From the NCBI RefSeq assembly GCF_035555955.1, contig NZ_DATMGA010000016.1, positions 62,001 to 126,000 on the forward strand: a stretch of DNA of 64,000 bases. The letters are read 5' to 3'. This document shows, piece after piece, positions 1 to 9,546 of the stretch. Source of the stretch: Eoetvoesia sp035555955 (GTDB lineage: Bacteria; Pseudomonadota; Gammaproteobacteria; Burkholderiales; Burkholderiaceae_B). The notes below the pieces were generated by a model that was given only the letters and a program-made list of their open reading frames with translations, ran no database searches and was not told the DNA's origin. Each line of letters starts with the position of its first letter. The stretch's first letter is position 1. A program made the position numbers and the translations under genes.

Positions 1-60
1 AATGTCTTGCGCGGCATGGCGTTGACGATGCTGGGTTTGCAGAAAAAGGAGGACTGCTGA
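1..60 (+). CDS. 3' end of an upstream gene (partial)
   Basis: The first bases read in frame to a TGA at 58-60, giving the tail NVLRGMALTMLGLQKKEDC. The stop overlaps the next start by one base (TGATG), which implies translational coupling with the enoyl-CoA hydratase that follows. Too little is present to assign a family. Its position suggests another acyl-CoA metabolism gene, but that is inference only. Confidence 0.5.
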   Translation, partial: NVLRGMALTMLGLQKKEDC

Positions 61-893
61 TGGCTGGCGAAAACCCGGAACGGAAAGACCCGGTGCTTCT
101 TTACGAGAAGACTGGGCACGTTGCGCAGGTCACGTTCAACAGGCCGGAGGCCCGGAATGCGTTGAGCCCCGAATTGCTGTGCCGCTTTGCCGATGCGCTG
201 CTCGATTTCCAGGCCGACGAGGCGATGCGGGTGCTGATCATCACGGGGGCGGGCGCGCAGGCATTTTGCGCCGGCGGCGACCTGGGCCTGACCCTGCCGC
301 TGCTGACCGGCGACCGCAAGCCGCAAACCGAATGGGATCACCGCCTGCTGGACGATCCCGGTGTATTGGCGGCAACCACCTTGCGCGACTTTCCCTTGTA
401 CAAGCCCGTGATTGCCGCCGTCAACGGCATTTGCGTGGCGGCTGGCGCCGAGCTGCTGCTCGCCACCGATATCCGTGTGGTCTCGGACGAGGCGCGCTTT
501 GCCTGGCCCGAAGTGCAGCGCGGCCTGATCCCCTTTGCGGGCTCCCTGGCCCGCCTTCCCAGGCAGCTTTCGCACTGCCAGGCCATGGAGCTGTTGCTGA
601 CCGGCTCGGCGATCGACGCGCAAAAGGCGCTGCAGTGGGGGCTGGTGAACTATGCCGTGCCCGGCCCCGAGGTCCTGCCCCTTGCCCGCAAACTGGCCCA
701 GGGCCTGGCGGCCAATGCGCCGGTGGCTCTGGCCGAGATAAAGAAAACCGCCGTGCAGTCGGCGGGTTTGCCGCTATCCGAGGCCTTTGCCCTGGAAGAC
801 GCCAGCTATCATCGCGTCATGGCGACCGAAGACGCCAGGGAAGGCCCCAGGGCGTTCATCGAAAAGCGCTCCGCCGTGTACAAGGGCAGGTAA
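60..893 (+). CDS. enoyl-CoA hydratase/isomerase family protein (crotonase)
   Basis: A 277-residue crotonase-fold protein that hydrates or isomerises an acyl-CoA thioester in the cytoplasm. Visible motifs are NRPEARNALS (27-36), the oxyanion-hole loop CAGGDLG (70-76) and a second loop around NGICVAAGAE. Glu131 (GAE) and Glu151 (WPE) match the two catalytic glutamates of classical enoyl-CoA hydratase, so hydratase activity is plausible. The start at 60 has a strong ribosome-binding site, AAGGAGG at 46-52, and overlaps the preceding stop by one base. A short-chain dehydrogenase follows after about 110 bp, so the two may catalyse consecutive hydration and oxidation steps. The substrate cannot be told from sequence. 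Confidence 0.85.
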   Translation: MAGENPERKDPVLLYEKTGHVAQVTFNRPEARNALSPELLCRFADALLDFQADEAMRVLIITGAGAQAFCAGGDLGLTLPLLTGDRKPQTEWDHRLLDDPGVLAATTLRDFPLYKPVIAAVNGICVAAGAELLLATDIRVVSDEARFAWPEVQRGLIPFAGSLARLPRQLSHCQAMELLLTGSAIDAQKALQWGLVNYAVPGPEVLPLARKLAQGLAANAPVALAEIKKTAVQSAGLPLSEAFALEDASYHRVMATEDAREGPRAFIEKRSAVYKGR

Positions 894-1002
894 CGATTCA
901 TGCAAACGTGCAGAAGGCAAAGGCCGGCGGCGGTTTGCGCGGGATACCAGGGCGGCGGGCGGCTGCTGTCCATATTGAAATATTGAAGGAAGGCAAGGAT
1001 TC

Positions 1003-1923
1003 ATGTTGAACCTGGATGGAAAGGTGGCCGTCGTGACCGGCGGCGGCAGGGGGTTGGGGCTGGCGGTTTCCAGGGCTCTGGCCAAGGCGGGTGCGGCCGT
1101 CGTCGTCAACGATCTCGATGCCGATGTCGCGCAGCAGGCCGTGGACGCCATACTTGCCGAGGGCGGCAGGGCGGTGGCCCAGGCCGCCGCCATCGGTTCG
1201 TCGCAGGCAGCCCAGCTTTGCGTCGACGCGGCGGTGGAGCAGTTCGGCCGCCTGGACATCATGTGCGCCAATGCCGGCATATTGCGCGACAAGGTCCTGT
1301 GGAACATGACCGACGACGATTTCGACCAGGTGGTCGAAACGCATTTGCGCGGCACGTTTACCTGCGCCCGCGCCGCCGTGCGGCGATTCCGCGAGCAGGG
1401 CGATGGCGGCCGCCTGTTGCTGGTTTCTTCGCTGGCGGGGCAGCGCGGCAATTTTGGGCAAACCAATTACGCGGCGGCCAAGGCCGGCATTGCCGCCATG
1501 GCGCGCACCTGGGCGCTGGAGTGCGCCCGCTTCGGTGTTACGGTCAATGCGGTGCTGCCCACGGCCCTGACGCAAATGGTGGCAACCATTCCCTTCATGC
1601 AGCCCTACGTGAAGCTCGTCGAGCAGGGGCGTGATCTGCCGCCCGAAGTGCGCCTGGGCATGGGAATGGGGCAACCCGAAGACGTGGCGCCGCTGTTCGT
1701 GTTCCTGGCGTCGCAGGCGGCCCGGGAAATCACCGGCCAATGCATCGGCCTGGGCGGCGGCAAGCTGGCTTTATGGAGCCATCCCCAGGAGATCCGCACC
1801 GCCTACAGCGATTCGGGCTGGACGGCCGAAAAAATCGCGCAGCTCTGGTCCAGCTCGGTGGGGCAGGAGCTCGAGTCGTTCGGCATCCCGCCCATCGCGC
1901 CGCCGCAGCCTGAAAGCAACTAG
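1003..1923 (+). CDS. SDR family oxidoreductase, probable 3-hydroxyacyl-CoA dehydrogenase type
   Basis: A 306-residue short-chain dehydrogenase/reductase. It has the cofactor glycine motif TGGGRGLG (12-19), the NAG motif (90-92), the catalytic serine in VSS (142-143) and YAAAK with Tyr156 and Lys160. An acidic residue (NDLD, 36-39) after the second beta strand suggests NAD(H) preference. The C-terminus of about 60 residues beyond the core, ending IPPIAPPQPESN, resembles SDRs of the peroxisomal multifunctional-enzyme type, which fits the enoyl-CoA hydratase next door. A purine-rich ribosome-binding site (GAAGGAAGG) precedes the ATG. The gene is convergent with ybaK and the two stop codons overlap (1920-1923). 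Confidence 0.8.
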   Translation: MLNLDGKVAVVTGGGRGLGLAVSRALAKAGAAVVVNDLDADVAQQAVDAILAEGGRAVAQAAAIGSSQAAQLCVDAAVEQFGRLDIMCANAGILRDKVLWNMTDDDFDQVVETHLRGTFTCARAAVRRFREQGDGGRLLLVSSLAGQRGNFGQTNYAAAKAGIAAMARTWALECARFGVTVNAVLPTALTQMVATIPFMQPYVKLVEQGRDLPPEVRLGMGMGQPEDVAPLFVFLASQAAREITGQCIGLGGGKLALWSHPQEIRTAYSDSGWTAEKIAQLWSSSVGQELESFGIPPIAPPQPESN

Positions 1924-2414
1924 TTCTTGTCCAGGCTTACGTCCACGGGTTTGGCGCCAAGCAGCTTGGTCAAGACCGACGGGGCAAGGCTGATCAGGTA
2001 GCCGCGCCTTCCTCCGTTCAGGTAAATGACTGGGTAGTCCAGCAGCGAGGCCTGTACCCATACCGGCATTTTCTTGCGCGTGGCGAACGGCGATGTGCCG
2101 CCCACCTGGTAGCCTGAATTCTTCTGCGCGGTTTCGGGCGTGCAGGGGCCGACTTTCTTGGCGCCGATCTGGCGCGCCAGATTCTTGGTGGAGACTTCGC
2201 AATCGCCGTGCATGAGGATGATGAGCGGATGGCCGCGCTCGTCTTCCATGATCAGCGTCTTGGCGACCTGGTGCGGATCCACACCCAGTTGCCGCGCCGA
2301 TTCGAGCGCCCCGCCATGTTCCACGTAGTCGTAGGGGTGTTCGTCGAAGGCGACGCGCTGGCGCTTGAGCCATTGCGTGGCAGGTGTTTCCGAAACGTGT
2401 TTGTCTTTTGGCAT
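1920..2414 (-). CDS. ybaK: Cys-tRNA(Pro) deacylase YbaK/EbsC
   Basis: A 164-residue YbaK-domain protein that hydrolyses Cys mischarged onto tRNA-Pro, a free-standing editing factor acting in trans to prolyl-tRNA synthetase. Seen in sequence: the ALESARQLGV helix, the conserved lysine in VAKTLIME, the GGTSPFATRKK loop and the LDYPVIYLNGGRRGYLI core strand near the C-terminus. Length is normal for the family (about 155-165). It is transcribed with xerD immediately upstream (3-bp gap, 2415-2417), so they probably form an operon. Confidence 0.88.
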   Translation of the reverse strand: MPKDKHVSETPATQWLKRQRVAFDEHPYDYVEHGGALESARQLGVDPHQVAKTLIMEDERGHPLIILMHGDCEVSTKNLARQIGAKKVGPCTPETAQKNSGYQVGGTSPFATRKKMPVWVQASLLDYPVIYLNGGRRGYLISLAPSVLTKLLGAKPVDVSLDKN

Positions 2415-2417
2415 CGT

Positions 2418-3332
2418 TTACCCGCGGGGGTGGTGCATGGCGTGCAGGGCTTTCAGCCTTTCGCGCGCAACGTGAGTATAGATCTGCGTGGTCGATATGT
2501 CCGCGTGGCCCAGCAGCATTTGCACGACGCGCAGGTCGGCGCCGTGGTTCAGCAGATGGGTGGCGAAGGCATGGCGCAAGACGTGGGGCGACAGCGGCGT
2601 ATGGATGTCGGCCTGCGCGGCGTATTTCTTGATGATGTACCAGAACGCCTGGCGGGTCATGGGCGCGGCGCGGGCCGTGACGAACAGGGCGTCACAGCGT
2701 CGCGCGCCCAGCAGCGCCACGCGGGACTGCGCCATGTACCGGTCTATCCAGTGGGCCGCTTCGGCGCCCAGCGGCACCAGCCTGTCCTTGCCGCCCTTGC
2801 CCATGTTGACGCGCACCACCCCTTCGTTCAGGTTCACGTCCAAGGCGTTCAGGCCCACTAGTTCGCTGACCCGCAGGCCGGTGGCGTAAAGAGTTTCCAG
2901 CATGGTCCGGTCGCGCTGGCCCAGCACGGTTTCGTGGTCGGGCGCCTGCATCAGGGCATCGACCTGGTCCTCCGACAGCGTCTTGGGAAAACGGGCGGGC
3001 TGCTTGGCGGTGTGCAGGGTCAGGCAAGGGTCCTCGATCACGCGGCCCTGGCGCAACGCCCATAGGTAATAGCGTTTTAGCGCCGCCAGGCGCCGGTTGG
3101 CCGTCGAGGCCTTGGTGCCCGCGTGCCGGGCGACGAACCAGTCCTGGATGTCGGCGGCCTGCGCCTGGTCGATATCTTTCGAGGTCTTGGCGGCCAGCCA
3201 TTTCGAGAACGCCGACAGATCGCGCCGGTAGGCGGCCAGCGTGTTTTCAGCCAGGCCGTCCTCGAGCCAGACGGCATCCAGAAAGGCATCGATGGAAGGG
3301 GAAGGGGCAAGCATGTGGCGGGCTTGGCGCAA
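2418..3332 (-). CDS. xerD: site-specific tyrosine recombinase XerD
   Basis: Tyrosine recombinase, 304 residues, that resolves chromosome dimers at dif together with XerC. The N-terminal core-binding domain spans about 10-100. The catalytic domain contains Arg154 (TGLRVSEL), the lysine-containing GKGGKDR beta hairpin, His250-x-x-Arg253 (HVLRHAFATHLL), His276 (LLGHADISTTQ) and the nucleophile Tyr285 (IYTH), so the full catalytic set is present. Length fits XerD (about 298). An internal ATG at residue 7 (3314) could be the true start. It lies far from any integrase-associated cargo, and a housekeeping role is much more likely than a mobile-element integrase. Confidence 0.88.
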   Translation of the reverse strand: MRQARHMLAPSPSIDAFLDAVWLEDGLAENTLAAYRRDLSAFSKWLAAKTSKDIDQAQAADIQDWFVARHAGTKASTANRRLAALKRYYLWALRQGRVIEDPCLTLHTAKQPARFPKTLSEDQVDALMQAPDHETVLGQRDRTMLETLYATGLRVSELVGLNALDVNLNEGVVRVNMGKGGKDRLVPLGAEAAHWIDRYMAQSRVALLGARRCDALFVTARAAPMTRQAFWYIIKKYAAQADIHTPLSPHVLRHAFATHLLNHGADLRVVQMLLGHADISTTQIYTHVARERLKALHAMHHPRG

Positions 3333-3476
3333 TGTGTCGGCAGTGATTCGGGAAAAGGCTTTGCGATGCCGGCTATTCTAATGATAACGTTTCCGGTGCG
3401 CATCGGGTTCGGGCATGGTTTTTTTTAGCACGCCGCGAGCCGATACGGGATTTTGCGCATCGATTCCTGGATGGAT

Positions 3477-6131
3477 ATGAATACGGAACTTGTACCGGTA
3501 TCGCTCGACGAACTCGCCGGCCTGCCCAGCATGGCAACCCTGGTGCTGACGGTCAACAACCGCCATGCCCGGCGTATCGTGGCCGAACTTTCCAGCCGGC
3601 TCGATGCCGGGCGGCAAGTCATGGCGTTGCCCGACATCGTGCCCTTGTCGGCCTGGCTGCAGCAGGCCAGCGATCAGTTGTCCTTCGTTGCGGGCAGCAG
3701 CCTGGCTGCCCATACCGTCGATGCGTTCGGCGCGCGCTGCCTTTGGCAGCAGGTGGTTGCCGAGGCCGAATCCGATCATGTCCTGCTGGATACGGGCCAG
3801 GCCGCCCGGCTTGCGCAGGAAGCCGATCGCCTGGTGTCGGAATGGCGGCTGCAGGTGTCCCCCGAGCTGGAAACGGACGATTACCGGCGATTCAAGGTTT
3901 GGCGCGCCGCCTACCGGCAGCGCCTGCGGGATATGGACGCCGAGGACGGCGTGCTGGGCTTCGAACGGGTTTGCGATGCCATTGTCCAGGGTGAGCTGCG
4001 CTTCGACTTCCGGCATGTCGTGCTGGCGGGCTTCAATGAGTTTTCCCCGCGTCTTTCCAGCCTGATCGACGCTTTGCATGAACAGGGCGTTTCCATTGCC
4101 GCGCTGCGGGCCGACCAGCCGGCCGCGGACCAGATCGTGCGCGTCCAGGCCTCCGACCCCGACACCGAGTGGCGCATGGCCGCGCAATGGGCGCAGTCCA
4201 GCCTGCGGGCCGATCCGGACGGGCGTTTCGCGATTGTGGCGGCACGCCTGGAGGCCGACGTGGTCCTGGCGCATCGGGTGTTGCGCGAGGCGCTGCGCGC
4301 CGCGGAGCATGAACCCGCCATTTCCTACAACATTGCCGTGGCGCGCCCGCTGGCCGATTGGCCGGCGGCGCGCGCGGCGCTGGCCTGGCTCAGGGTGCTG
4401 CAGTCGTTTTGGCAGCGCGGCTACTGCGAGCCGTCGCTGGCCGGCGAGGCGCTGCTGGCGGGCGGCTGCGTGGCGCACGAGCAGGAGGCTGCGGGCCGCG
4501 CGGCCATCGATGCGCAATGGCGCAGGCGGGCGGTTCTAAGGGTTGCGAAACATGGCTTCGAGCAATGCCTGGAGCAGTGGGCGCCGCAACTGGCGCAGGC
4601 CTGGCGCGATTGCCTGGCATTGAACGAGGGCTGGCGCGACGTCCCGCTCGACACCTGGGTCGAGCGCCTGCGGTCCATACTGCAGCGACTGGGGTTTCCA
4701 GGCGAGGCCGCACTGGACAGCCACGCCTATCAAGCAGTCGAGGCCTTGGACCGCACGCTGGATCGCCTGGCGCGCCAGGCTTCGCTGTTGGGGCCGGTGG
4801 ATTTCGGCCAGGCGGTGTCGCTGCTTGGCCGGCTGGCGCGTGAAACGCCGTTCCAGCCTCAACGCGATCCCTCGGCCCGCCTGGACGTTCAGGGTTTTCT
4901 GGAAGCCGAAGGCGGGCGCTGGGATGGTGTGTGGGTTCTGGGACTCACCGACGAGGTGCTGCCGGCGGCTCCCAAGCCTAATCCCCTGATTCCTCTGGCG
5001 GCGCTGCGCAAGGCCAATGCGCCGCGCGCCACGCCCGAGCGGGAACTGCAGTGGGCTCAGGCGCTGTACCGGGCGTTGTTGCGCACGGCGCCGCAAGTCT
5101 GGGTCAGCCACGCCCTGCATGAAGGCGAGCGCGAACTCCGGCCCAGCCCGTGCATTGAAGGCCTGCCGCCCGGCCAGGCTCCGGCGCTGCCTGAGCCCCT
5201 GTCGCGCTGCGCGCTGGAATCCATCCGGGACGAGCAGGGGCCGCCGCTGCTGCCGGGCACGCAGGTGCGCGGCGGTATTGCCGTCATCGATACCCAGGCG
5301 CGCAACCCCCTGTGGGCATTCGTGAAATACCGTCTGGGCGCCAGCGAATTGGCCGACTACGCGGTATTGTCGGATCAGAACACGCGTGGAATGTTCCTGC
5401 ATGAAGCCATGGAATTCGCGTGGAGCAAGATCGAAGACCAGGAACTTCTGGCCGAATACCGGATCGACGGCCGCCTGGCGGAGCTCATCGCCCAGGCCGT
5501 CGATGGCGCCGCCGAATCGCATTTGAGCGACTACAGCGCGGCTCTGCGCGAGCTGGAAGCCGAGCGCGCCAGGCTGGTGCTGGAGGACTGGTTCGAGCTG
5601 GAGCTGGCGCGCCAGCCCTTTGCGGTCGATGGCGTCGAGCGCAGCTTCCAGTGGTCGCATGGCGCGCTCGAGCTGGCCTTGAGGCTGGATCGCATCGACA
5701 GGCTGCCCGATGGCCGGCTGGCGGTCATCGACTACAAGACAGGAGGAGGCAATATCGACCCCAAGTCCAACTGGATGCGGCAGCGGCCCATAGGCTTGCA
5801 ACTGCCTTTCTATGCCTCGGTGCTGGCGCGCGAGGACGCCAGGGTCGGCGCCCTGGTGCTGGCGCGGCTGCATGCCCGCAAGGCCGAGGTCAAAGGCCTG
5901 GCCGATGGCGATTACGGCTTCGAAGGGCTGGCCAGCCTGGACGAGTGGCCCGAGTTCGCGGGGCTGTCCTGGGATAGGCTCATGGCGCAATGGCGTGCAA
6001 CCATCGAAGGCCTGGCCCAGGAGTTCGTGGAAGGCGTGGCGCGGAACAGCAGTTTGCGCGCCGACGACATCAAGTATTGCGATGTCCGGCCGTTTTTGCG
6101 CCTGAACGAGGAGGCCGTCAATGACGACTAA
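3477..6131 (+). CDS. PD-(D/E)XK nuclease family protein, AddB-like DNA repair subunit
   Basis: A large protein (884 residues from this ATG) of the betaproteobacterial 'probable DNA repair protein' type, partner of the UvrD-like helicase that follows. The C-terminal third carries a RecB-type nuclease domain: a histidine in MFLHEAMEFAW and the LAVIDYKTGG motif (DYK supplies the catalytic Asp and Lys), near residue 755. The N-terminal half is helicase-like but has no intact Walker A, as in AddB. The reading frame is open upstream to a TTG at 3453, with ATGs at 3471 and 3477; no strong ribosome-binding site decides, so the start is tentative. The 3' end overlaps the next gene by 11 bases, which indicates co-translation of a complex. 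Confidence 0.8.
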   Translation: MNTELVPVSLDELAGLPSMATLVLTVNNRHARRIVAELSSRLDAGRQVMALPDIVPLSAWLQQASDQLSFVAGSSLAAHTVDAFGARCLWQQVVAEAESDHVLLDTGQAARLAQEADRLVSEWRLQVSPELETDDYRRFKVWRAAYRQRLRDMDAEDGVLGFERVCDAIVQGELRFDFRHVVLAGFNEFSPRLSSLIDALHEQGVSIAALRADQPAADQIVRVQASDPDTEWRMAAQWAQSSLRADPDGRFAIVAARLEADVVLAHRVLREALRAAEHEPAISYNIAVARPLADWPAARAALAWLRVLQSFWQRGYCEPSLAGEALLAGGCVAHEQEAAGRAAIDAQWRRRAVLRVAKHGFEQCLEQWAPQLAQAWRDCLALNEGWRDVPLDTWVERLRSILQRLGFPGEAALDSHAYQAVEALDRTLDRLARQASLLGPVDFGQAVSLLGRLARETPFQPQRDPSARLDVQGFLEAEGGRWDGVWVLGLTDEVLPAAPKPNPLIPLAALRKANAPRATPERELQWAQALYRALLRTAPQVWVSHALHEGERELRPSPCIEGLPPGQAPALPEPLSRCALESIRDEQGPPLLPGTQVRGGIAVIDTQARNPLWAFVKYRLGASELADYAVLSDQNTRGMFLHEAMEFAWSKIEDQELLAEYRIDGRLAELIAQAVDGAAESHLSDYSAALRELEAERARLVLEDWFELELARQPFAVDGVERSFQWSHGALELALRLDRIDRLPDGRLAVIDYKTGGGNIDPKSNWMRQRPIGLQLPFYASVLAREDARVGALVLARLHARKAEVKGLADGDYGFEGLASLDEWPEFAGLSWDRLMAQWRATIEGLAQEFVEGVARNSSLRADDIKYCDVRPFLRLNEEAVNDD

Positions 6132-9100
6132 GCAGCCCGGCGATATCACGGTTCGCCTTGCCGCCCTCGATCCCCGGCGATCCTTTCTCGTCCAGGCGCC
6201 GGCGGGGTCTGGAAAGACCGAACTGCTGACCGACAGGATCCTGGCGCTGCTGGCAACGGTCAATCGCCCCGAGGAAATCGTGGCGATTACCTTCACGCGC
6301 AAGGCCGCCTCGGAAATGCATGCTCGGGTGCTGGGCAAGCTGAAGGCTGGAACCCGGGACGAGCCGCCCGAAGAGCACAAGAAAAACAGTTGGAGGCTGG
6401 CGCGCCAGGCCATGCGGCGCAATGACGAGCTGGGGTGGAATCTGCTGGAGTATCCGGCCCGCCTCAGCATCCGCACCATCGACGCGTTCTGTTCGCACCT
6501 GGTGCGGGGCATGCCCTGGCTTAGCGCTCTGGGCGGCTTGCCGGCGGTGGCGGACAACGCCCGGGAGCACTACGAGGCGGCGGCCAAGGCAACCCTGGCC
6601 ATGATCGACGACGTCGAGGCCGTGCGCATTCTTGTTGCGCACCTCGACGTCGATACGGGCGCGGCCGAAGAACTGATCGCCGACATGCTGGCCAGCCGCG
6701 ATCAATGGCTGCCGCTGCTGGCCGACAGCGACGACGTCGATCAACTTCAGCATAATCTGCAACAGGCTGTGCAGGAAGACCTGCAGCGGCTGGAGCAATC
6801 CATGCCCGCGGGGTGGGCGTCCAGCCTGGCGCCGCATGTCTCGCGCGCGGCCTCGGCCTTGCAGCAAAGCGACGAGCCGTTCGACCTTTCCCCCTTGCTG
6901 GACTGGGCGGGCGAGCCCTTCGGTACAGAGCGCGGCGACATGGCGCGATGGCGCGCATTGGCCAAAGTCCTGCTGACGGCTGCCGGCGGTTTACGCCGCA
7001 CCGTCACCAAGAAGCAGGGCTTCGAGGCCAAGACGGCCCATAAGGACGCCTTTGTTCAATGGCTGCAGGCTTTCGAGGGCGGCGAACCGTGGGTCGCGGC
7101 CTTGGCCGAGGTGCGCTACATACCGGAAGGCGGTTATCAGGCCGACCAGATCGCCACCCTGCATGCCCTCATCCAGGTGCTGTGGCTGGCGTCGGCGCAG
7201 CTGGGCCTGCGCTTTGCCGAGGCGGGCGAGGTGGATTTCATCGAAATCGCCCAGCGCGCGGTCATGGCCCTGGGCCAGGCCGACGATCCCAGCGAATTGC
7301 TGCTCAGCCTGGATGCCTCCATCCGGCATTTGCTGGTGGACGAGTTCCAGGACACCAGCCAATCGCAGATCGACCTGCTCAAGCGCCTGACCTCGGGATG
7401 GCAGCCGGACGACGGCCGCACCCTGTTCCTGGTGGGCGACCCCATGCAGTCCATCTATCGTTTCCGCAAGGCCGAGGTGGGCTGGTTCCTGAAGGTGCAA
7501 AAAGAAGGCCTGGGCGAAGTGCCGCTGCAGGCGCTTTCCCTCACGACCAACTTCCGTTCGCAGGCCAGCGTCGTCGATTGGGTCAACCGGGTTTTCGCGC
7601 CGCTGTTTCCGCAGGAAGAAAACCTTGCCATGGGCGCGATTCCTTATACGGAGTCGGTGCCGTTCAATGGGGCGCTCGATATGCCGGGGGTCGAGTTCCA
7701 TCCCGTGTGGGTAAGCGCCGGACGCGACAGCGACACCGACGATGCGCCGGAGCGCAGCGAGGCGCTGGTGCTGGACCTGGCCAGGAAAGCGCTGGCGCGC
7801 AATCCCGAAAGCGAGCATCCGGTGGCCATCCTGGTGCGGGCGCGCTCGCATCTGCAGGAGGTGGTGCTGCGCATGACCCGCGAGAACATTCCGTGCCGCG
7901 CCGTGGAGCTGGTGTCGCTGGCTTCGCGCCAGGTCGTCGGCGATCTGGTGCAGTTGGCCCGTGCGTTGTCCCATCCCGCCGACCGCCTGGCATGGCTGTC
8001 GGTGCTGCGCTCGCCCTTGTGCGGCTTGCGGCTGCACAGCCTGCATGCCCTGTTCGGTTCCGGCCACCACCAGCCTGTGCCGGCGGTACTGTCGGGCTGG
8101 CTGGCGCGCGATGTCCAGGGCCAGCCAGGACTGGACGAGGCCGAGGCCCGGCGCCTGCGGCACGCGGCGGCCGTCCTGCTCGACCGGAGCAATGCCTCGG
8201 GCGCCGTCCCGTTTGCCGCCTGGCTGCAGCAGTGCTGGGAGCGTCTGGGCGGCGCCGCCGTCTACGCCAGCCCCGAAGATGCCGCGGATGCCGAAAGCCT
8301 GTTTCGCCTGGTCGAAAAACTGGCGCCCTACGGGGGCCTGAACCCGGTGGAGTTCGATGCGCAGATCGAGCGTTTATACGCCGCGCCCAAAAGCACGGGG
8401 CGTGCCGTCGAAGTCATGACCATCCACAAGTCCAAGGGCCTGCAATTCGATACCGTCATTCTCATGGGGCTGCATCGCAAGGGGCGGGGCGATGCCGCAC
8501 CCCTGATGCGCATCGAGCAAAGCGAGGGCAGATTGCTGCTTGGACCCATCAAGCCGCGCATCGCCGACGAGGCCGATCCGGTCTCCGTCTATCTGGCCGA
8601 ACGCGAGAAGAAGCGCGCCAGTCATGAAACGGATCGCTTGCTGTACGTGGCCGCCACTCGGGCGCGCGAGCAGCTTCATCTGGTCGGCGAGGTCGCCCTG
8701 GACAAGGACGGCGCCATCAGGACGCCCGCGTCGTCCAGCTTGCTGGGCCGGCTTTGGGAGCATATGGAACAGCCGGAGCCGCCGGGGCAGTCCGTCTCCG
8801 CCGATTCGGGGCCACGGCCCGATGTCCTGCCGGACGCCCCGCCGGGCAATTTGCTGCGCATGACGCAAGACAGCCTGCCGCCGCTCCGGCCCTTGCCGGA
8901 AGTGGCGCGGGGCGGCGCCTGGGAGTGGTCGGCGCCTTCGGGGTTCGAGGCGGTGGCCGGCACGGTGGCGCACGCTTGGCTGGAGCGCCTGGGGCGCGAT
9001 GGCATCGACGCCTGGCCTGTCAGCCGCATCGAGGCCAGCGAGCCTGTGATACGCAAGCAGTTGAGCCGGGCCGGATTGAGCGGTTCCGCCCTGGACGAGG

Positions 9101-9444
9101 CAAGTTCGGCGGTGCGCGAGACCCTGGCGGCCACCCTGGCCAGCCCCAAGGGCCGGTGGCTGCTTGGGGCTGCCCGGGCGTATCGCGAGTGGTCGCTGCT
9201 CGATGCCAGCGGCCGGGTATCGGTGATCGACCTGGCCATCTCCGACGAAGCGGGTTGGCTGGTGGTGGACTATAAAACCGGGGTTCCGCGGGCGAACGAA
9301 TCCGCGCCCGCCTTCGAGGCCAGGATGCGCGAACGCCATCAAGCGCAGATACAGCGGTATTGCGCGCACGTGCAGGCGCTCGACGGGCGTCCGGCGCGCG
9401 GCGCGCTGTATTTCCCCCGGGCCGGAGTCTGGGTGGATTGCTGA
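6121..9444 (+). CDS. UvrD/Rep-family helicase-nuclease, AddA-like
   Basis: An 1107-residue superfamily 1 helicase with a C-terminal nuclease module, presumed to process double-strand breaks with the overlapping upstream AddB-like protein. Motifs in order: Walker A APAGSGKT (26-33), motif Ia ITFTRKAASEM, motif II LVDEFQDTSQSQ (about 404-415), motif III LVGDPMQSIYRFRKAEV, motif IV LTTNFRS, motif V VMTIHKSKGLQFDTVIL, motif VI YVAATRAREQL. The C-terminus holds a RecB-like nuclease motif, WLVVDYKTG (about residue 1050). Length and order match AddA (about 1100-1200). It is functionally analogous to RecBCD. No recB, recC or recD is in the window. Confidence 0.85.
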   Translation: MTTKQPGDITVRLAALDPRRSFLVQAPAGSGKTELLTDRILALLATVNRPEEIVAITFTRKAASEMHARVLGKLKAGTRDEPPEEHKKNSWRLARQAMRRNDELGWNLLEYPARLSIRTIDAFCSHLVRGMPWLSALGGLPAVADNAREHYEAAAKATLAMIDDVEAVRILVAHLDVDTGAAEELIADMLASRDQWLPLLADSDDVDQLQHNLQQAVQEDLQRLEQSMPAGWASSLAPHVSRAASALQQSDEPFDLSPLLDWAGEPFGTERGDMARWRALAKVLLTAAGGLRRTVTKKQGFEAKTAHKDAFVQWLQAFEGGEPWVAALAEVRYIPEGGYQADQIATLHALIQVLWLASAQLGLRFAEAGEVDFIEIAQRAVMALGQADDPSELLLSLDASIRHLLVDEFQDTSQSQIDLLKRLTSGWQPDDGRTLFLVGDPMQSIYRFRKAEVGWFLKVQKEGLGEVPLQALSLTTNFRSQASVVDWVNRVFAPLFPQEENLAMGAIPYTESVPFNGALDMPGVEFHPVWVSAGRDSDTDDAPERSEALVLDLARKALARNPESEHPVAILVRARSHLQEVVLRMTRENIPCRAVELVSLASRQVVGDLVQLARALSHPADRLAWLSVLRSPLCGLRLHSLHALFGSGHHQPVPAVLSGWLARDVQGQPGLDEAEARRLRHAAAVLLDRSNASGAVPFAAWLQQCWERLGGAAVYASPEDAADAESLFRLVEKLAPYGGLNPVEFDAQIERLYAAPKSTGRAVEVMTIHKSKGLQFDTVILMGLHRKGRGDAAPLMRIEQSEGRLLLGPIKPRIADEADPVSVYLAEREKKRASHETDRLLYVAATRAREQLHLVGEVALDKDGAIRTPASSSLLGRLWEHMEQPEPPGQSVSADSGPRPDVLPDAPPGNLLRMTQDSLPPLRPLPEVARGGAWEWSAPSGFEAVAGTVAHAWLERLGRDGIDAWPVSRIEASEPVIRKQLSRAGLSGSALDEASSAVRETLAATLASPKGRWLLGAARAYREWSLLDASGRVSVIDLAISDEAGWLVVDYKTGVPRANESAPAFEARMRERHQAQIQRYCAHVQALDGRPARGALYFPRAGVWVDC

Positions 9445-9535
9445 CGGAGGGCGCAGCATTCACGGCCTGGCGCTGGTTGTCCGGCGCCGGTCGGGATTTT
9501 GCCGCGTTTGCCAAACAGAAGGCTGCAACTCCTGT

Positions 9536-9541
9536 TAAACT
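9536..9541 (+). promoter_or_regulatory. -10 element for the SRP RNA
   Basis: TAAACT lies 6-7 bases before the predicted 5' end of the 4.5S RNA, the right distance for a sigma-70 -10 box. No good -35 at 16-18 bp spacing is visible; TTGCCA at 9508 is 22 bp away. Assignment rests on spacing to the RNA. Confidence 0.4.
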
Positions 9542-9546
9542 TTAGC

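Noticed and set aside
2418..3332. Phage or island integrase
   Set aside because: Length, full XerD-type motifs, operon with ybaK and absence of att sites or cargo point to the housekeeping recombinase.
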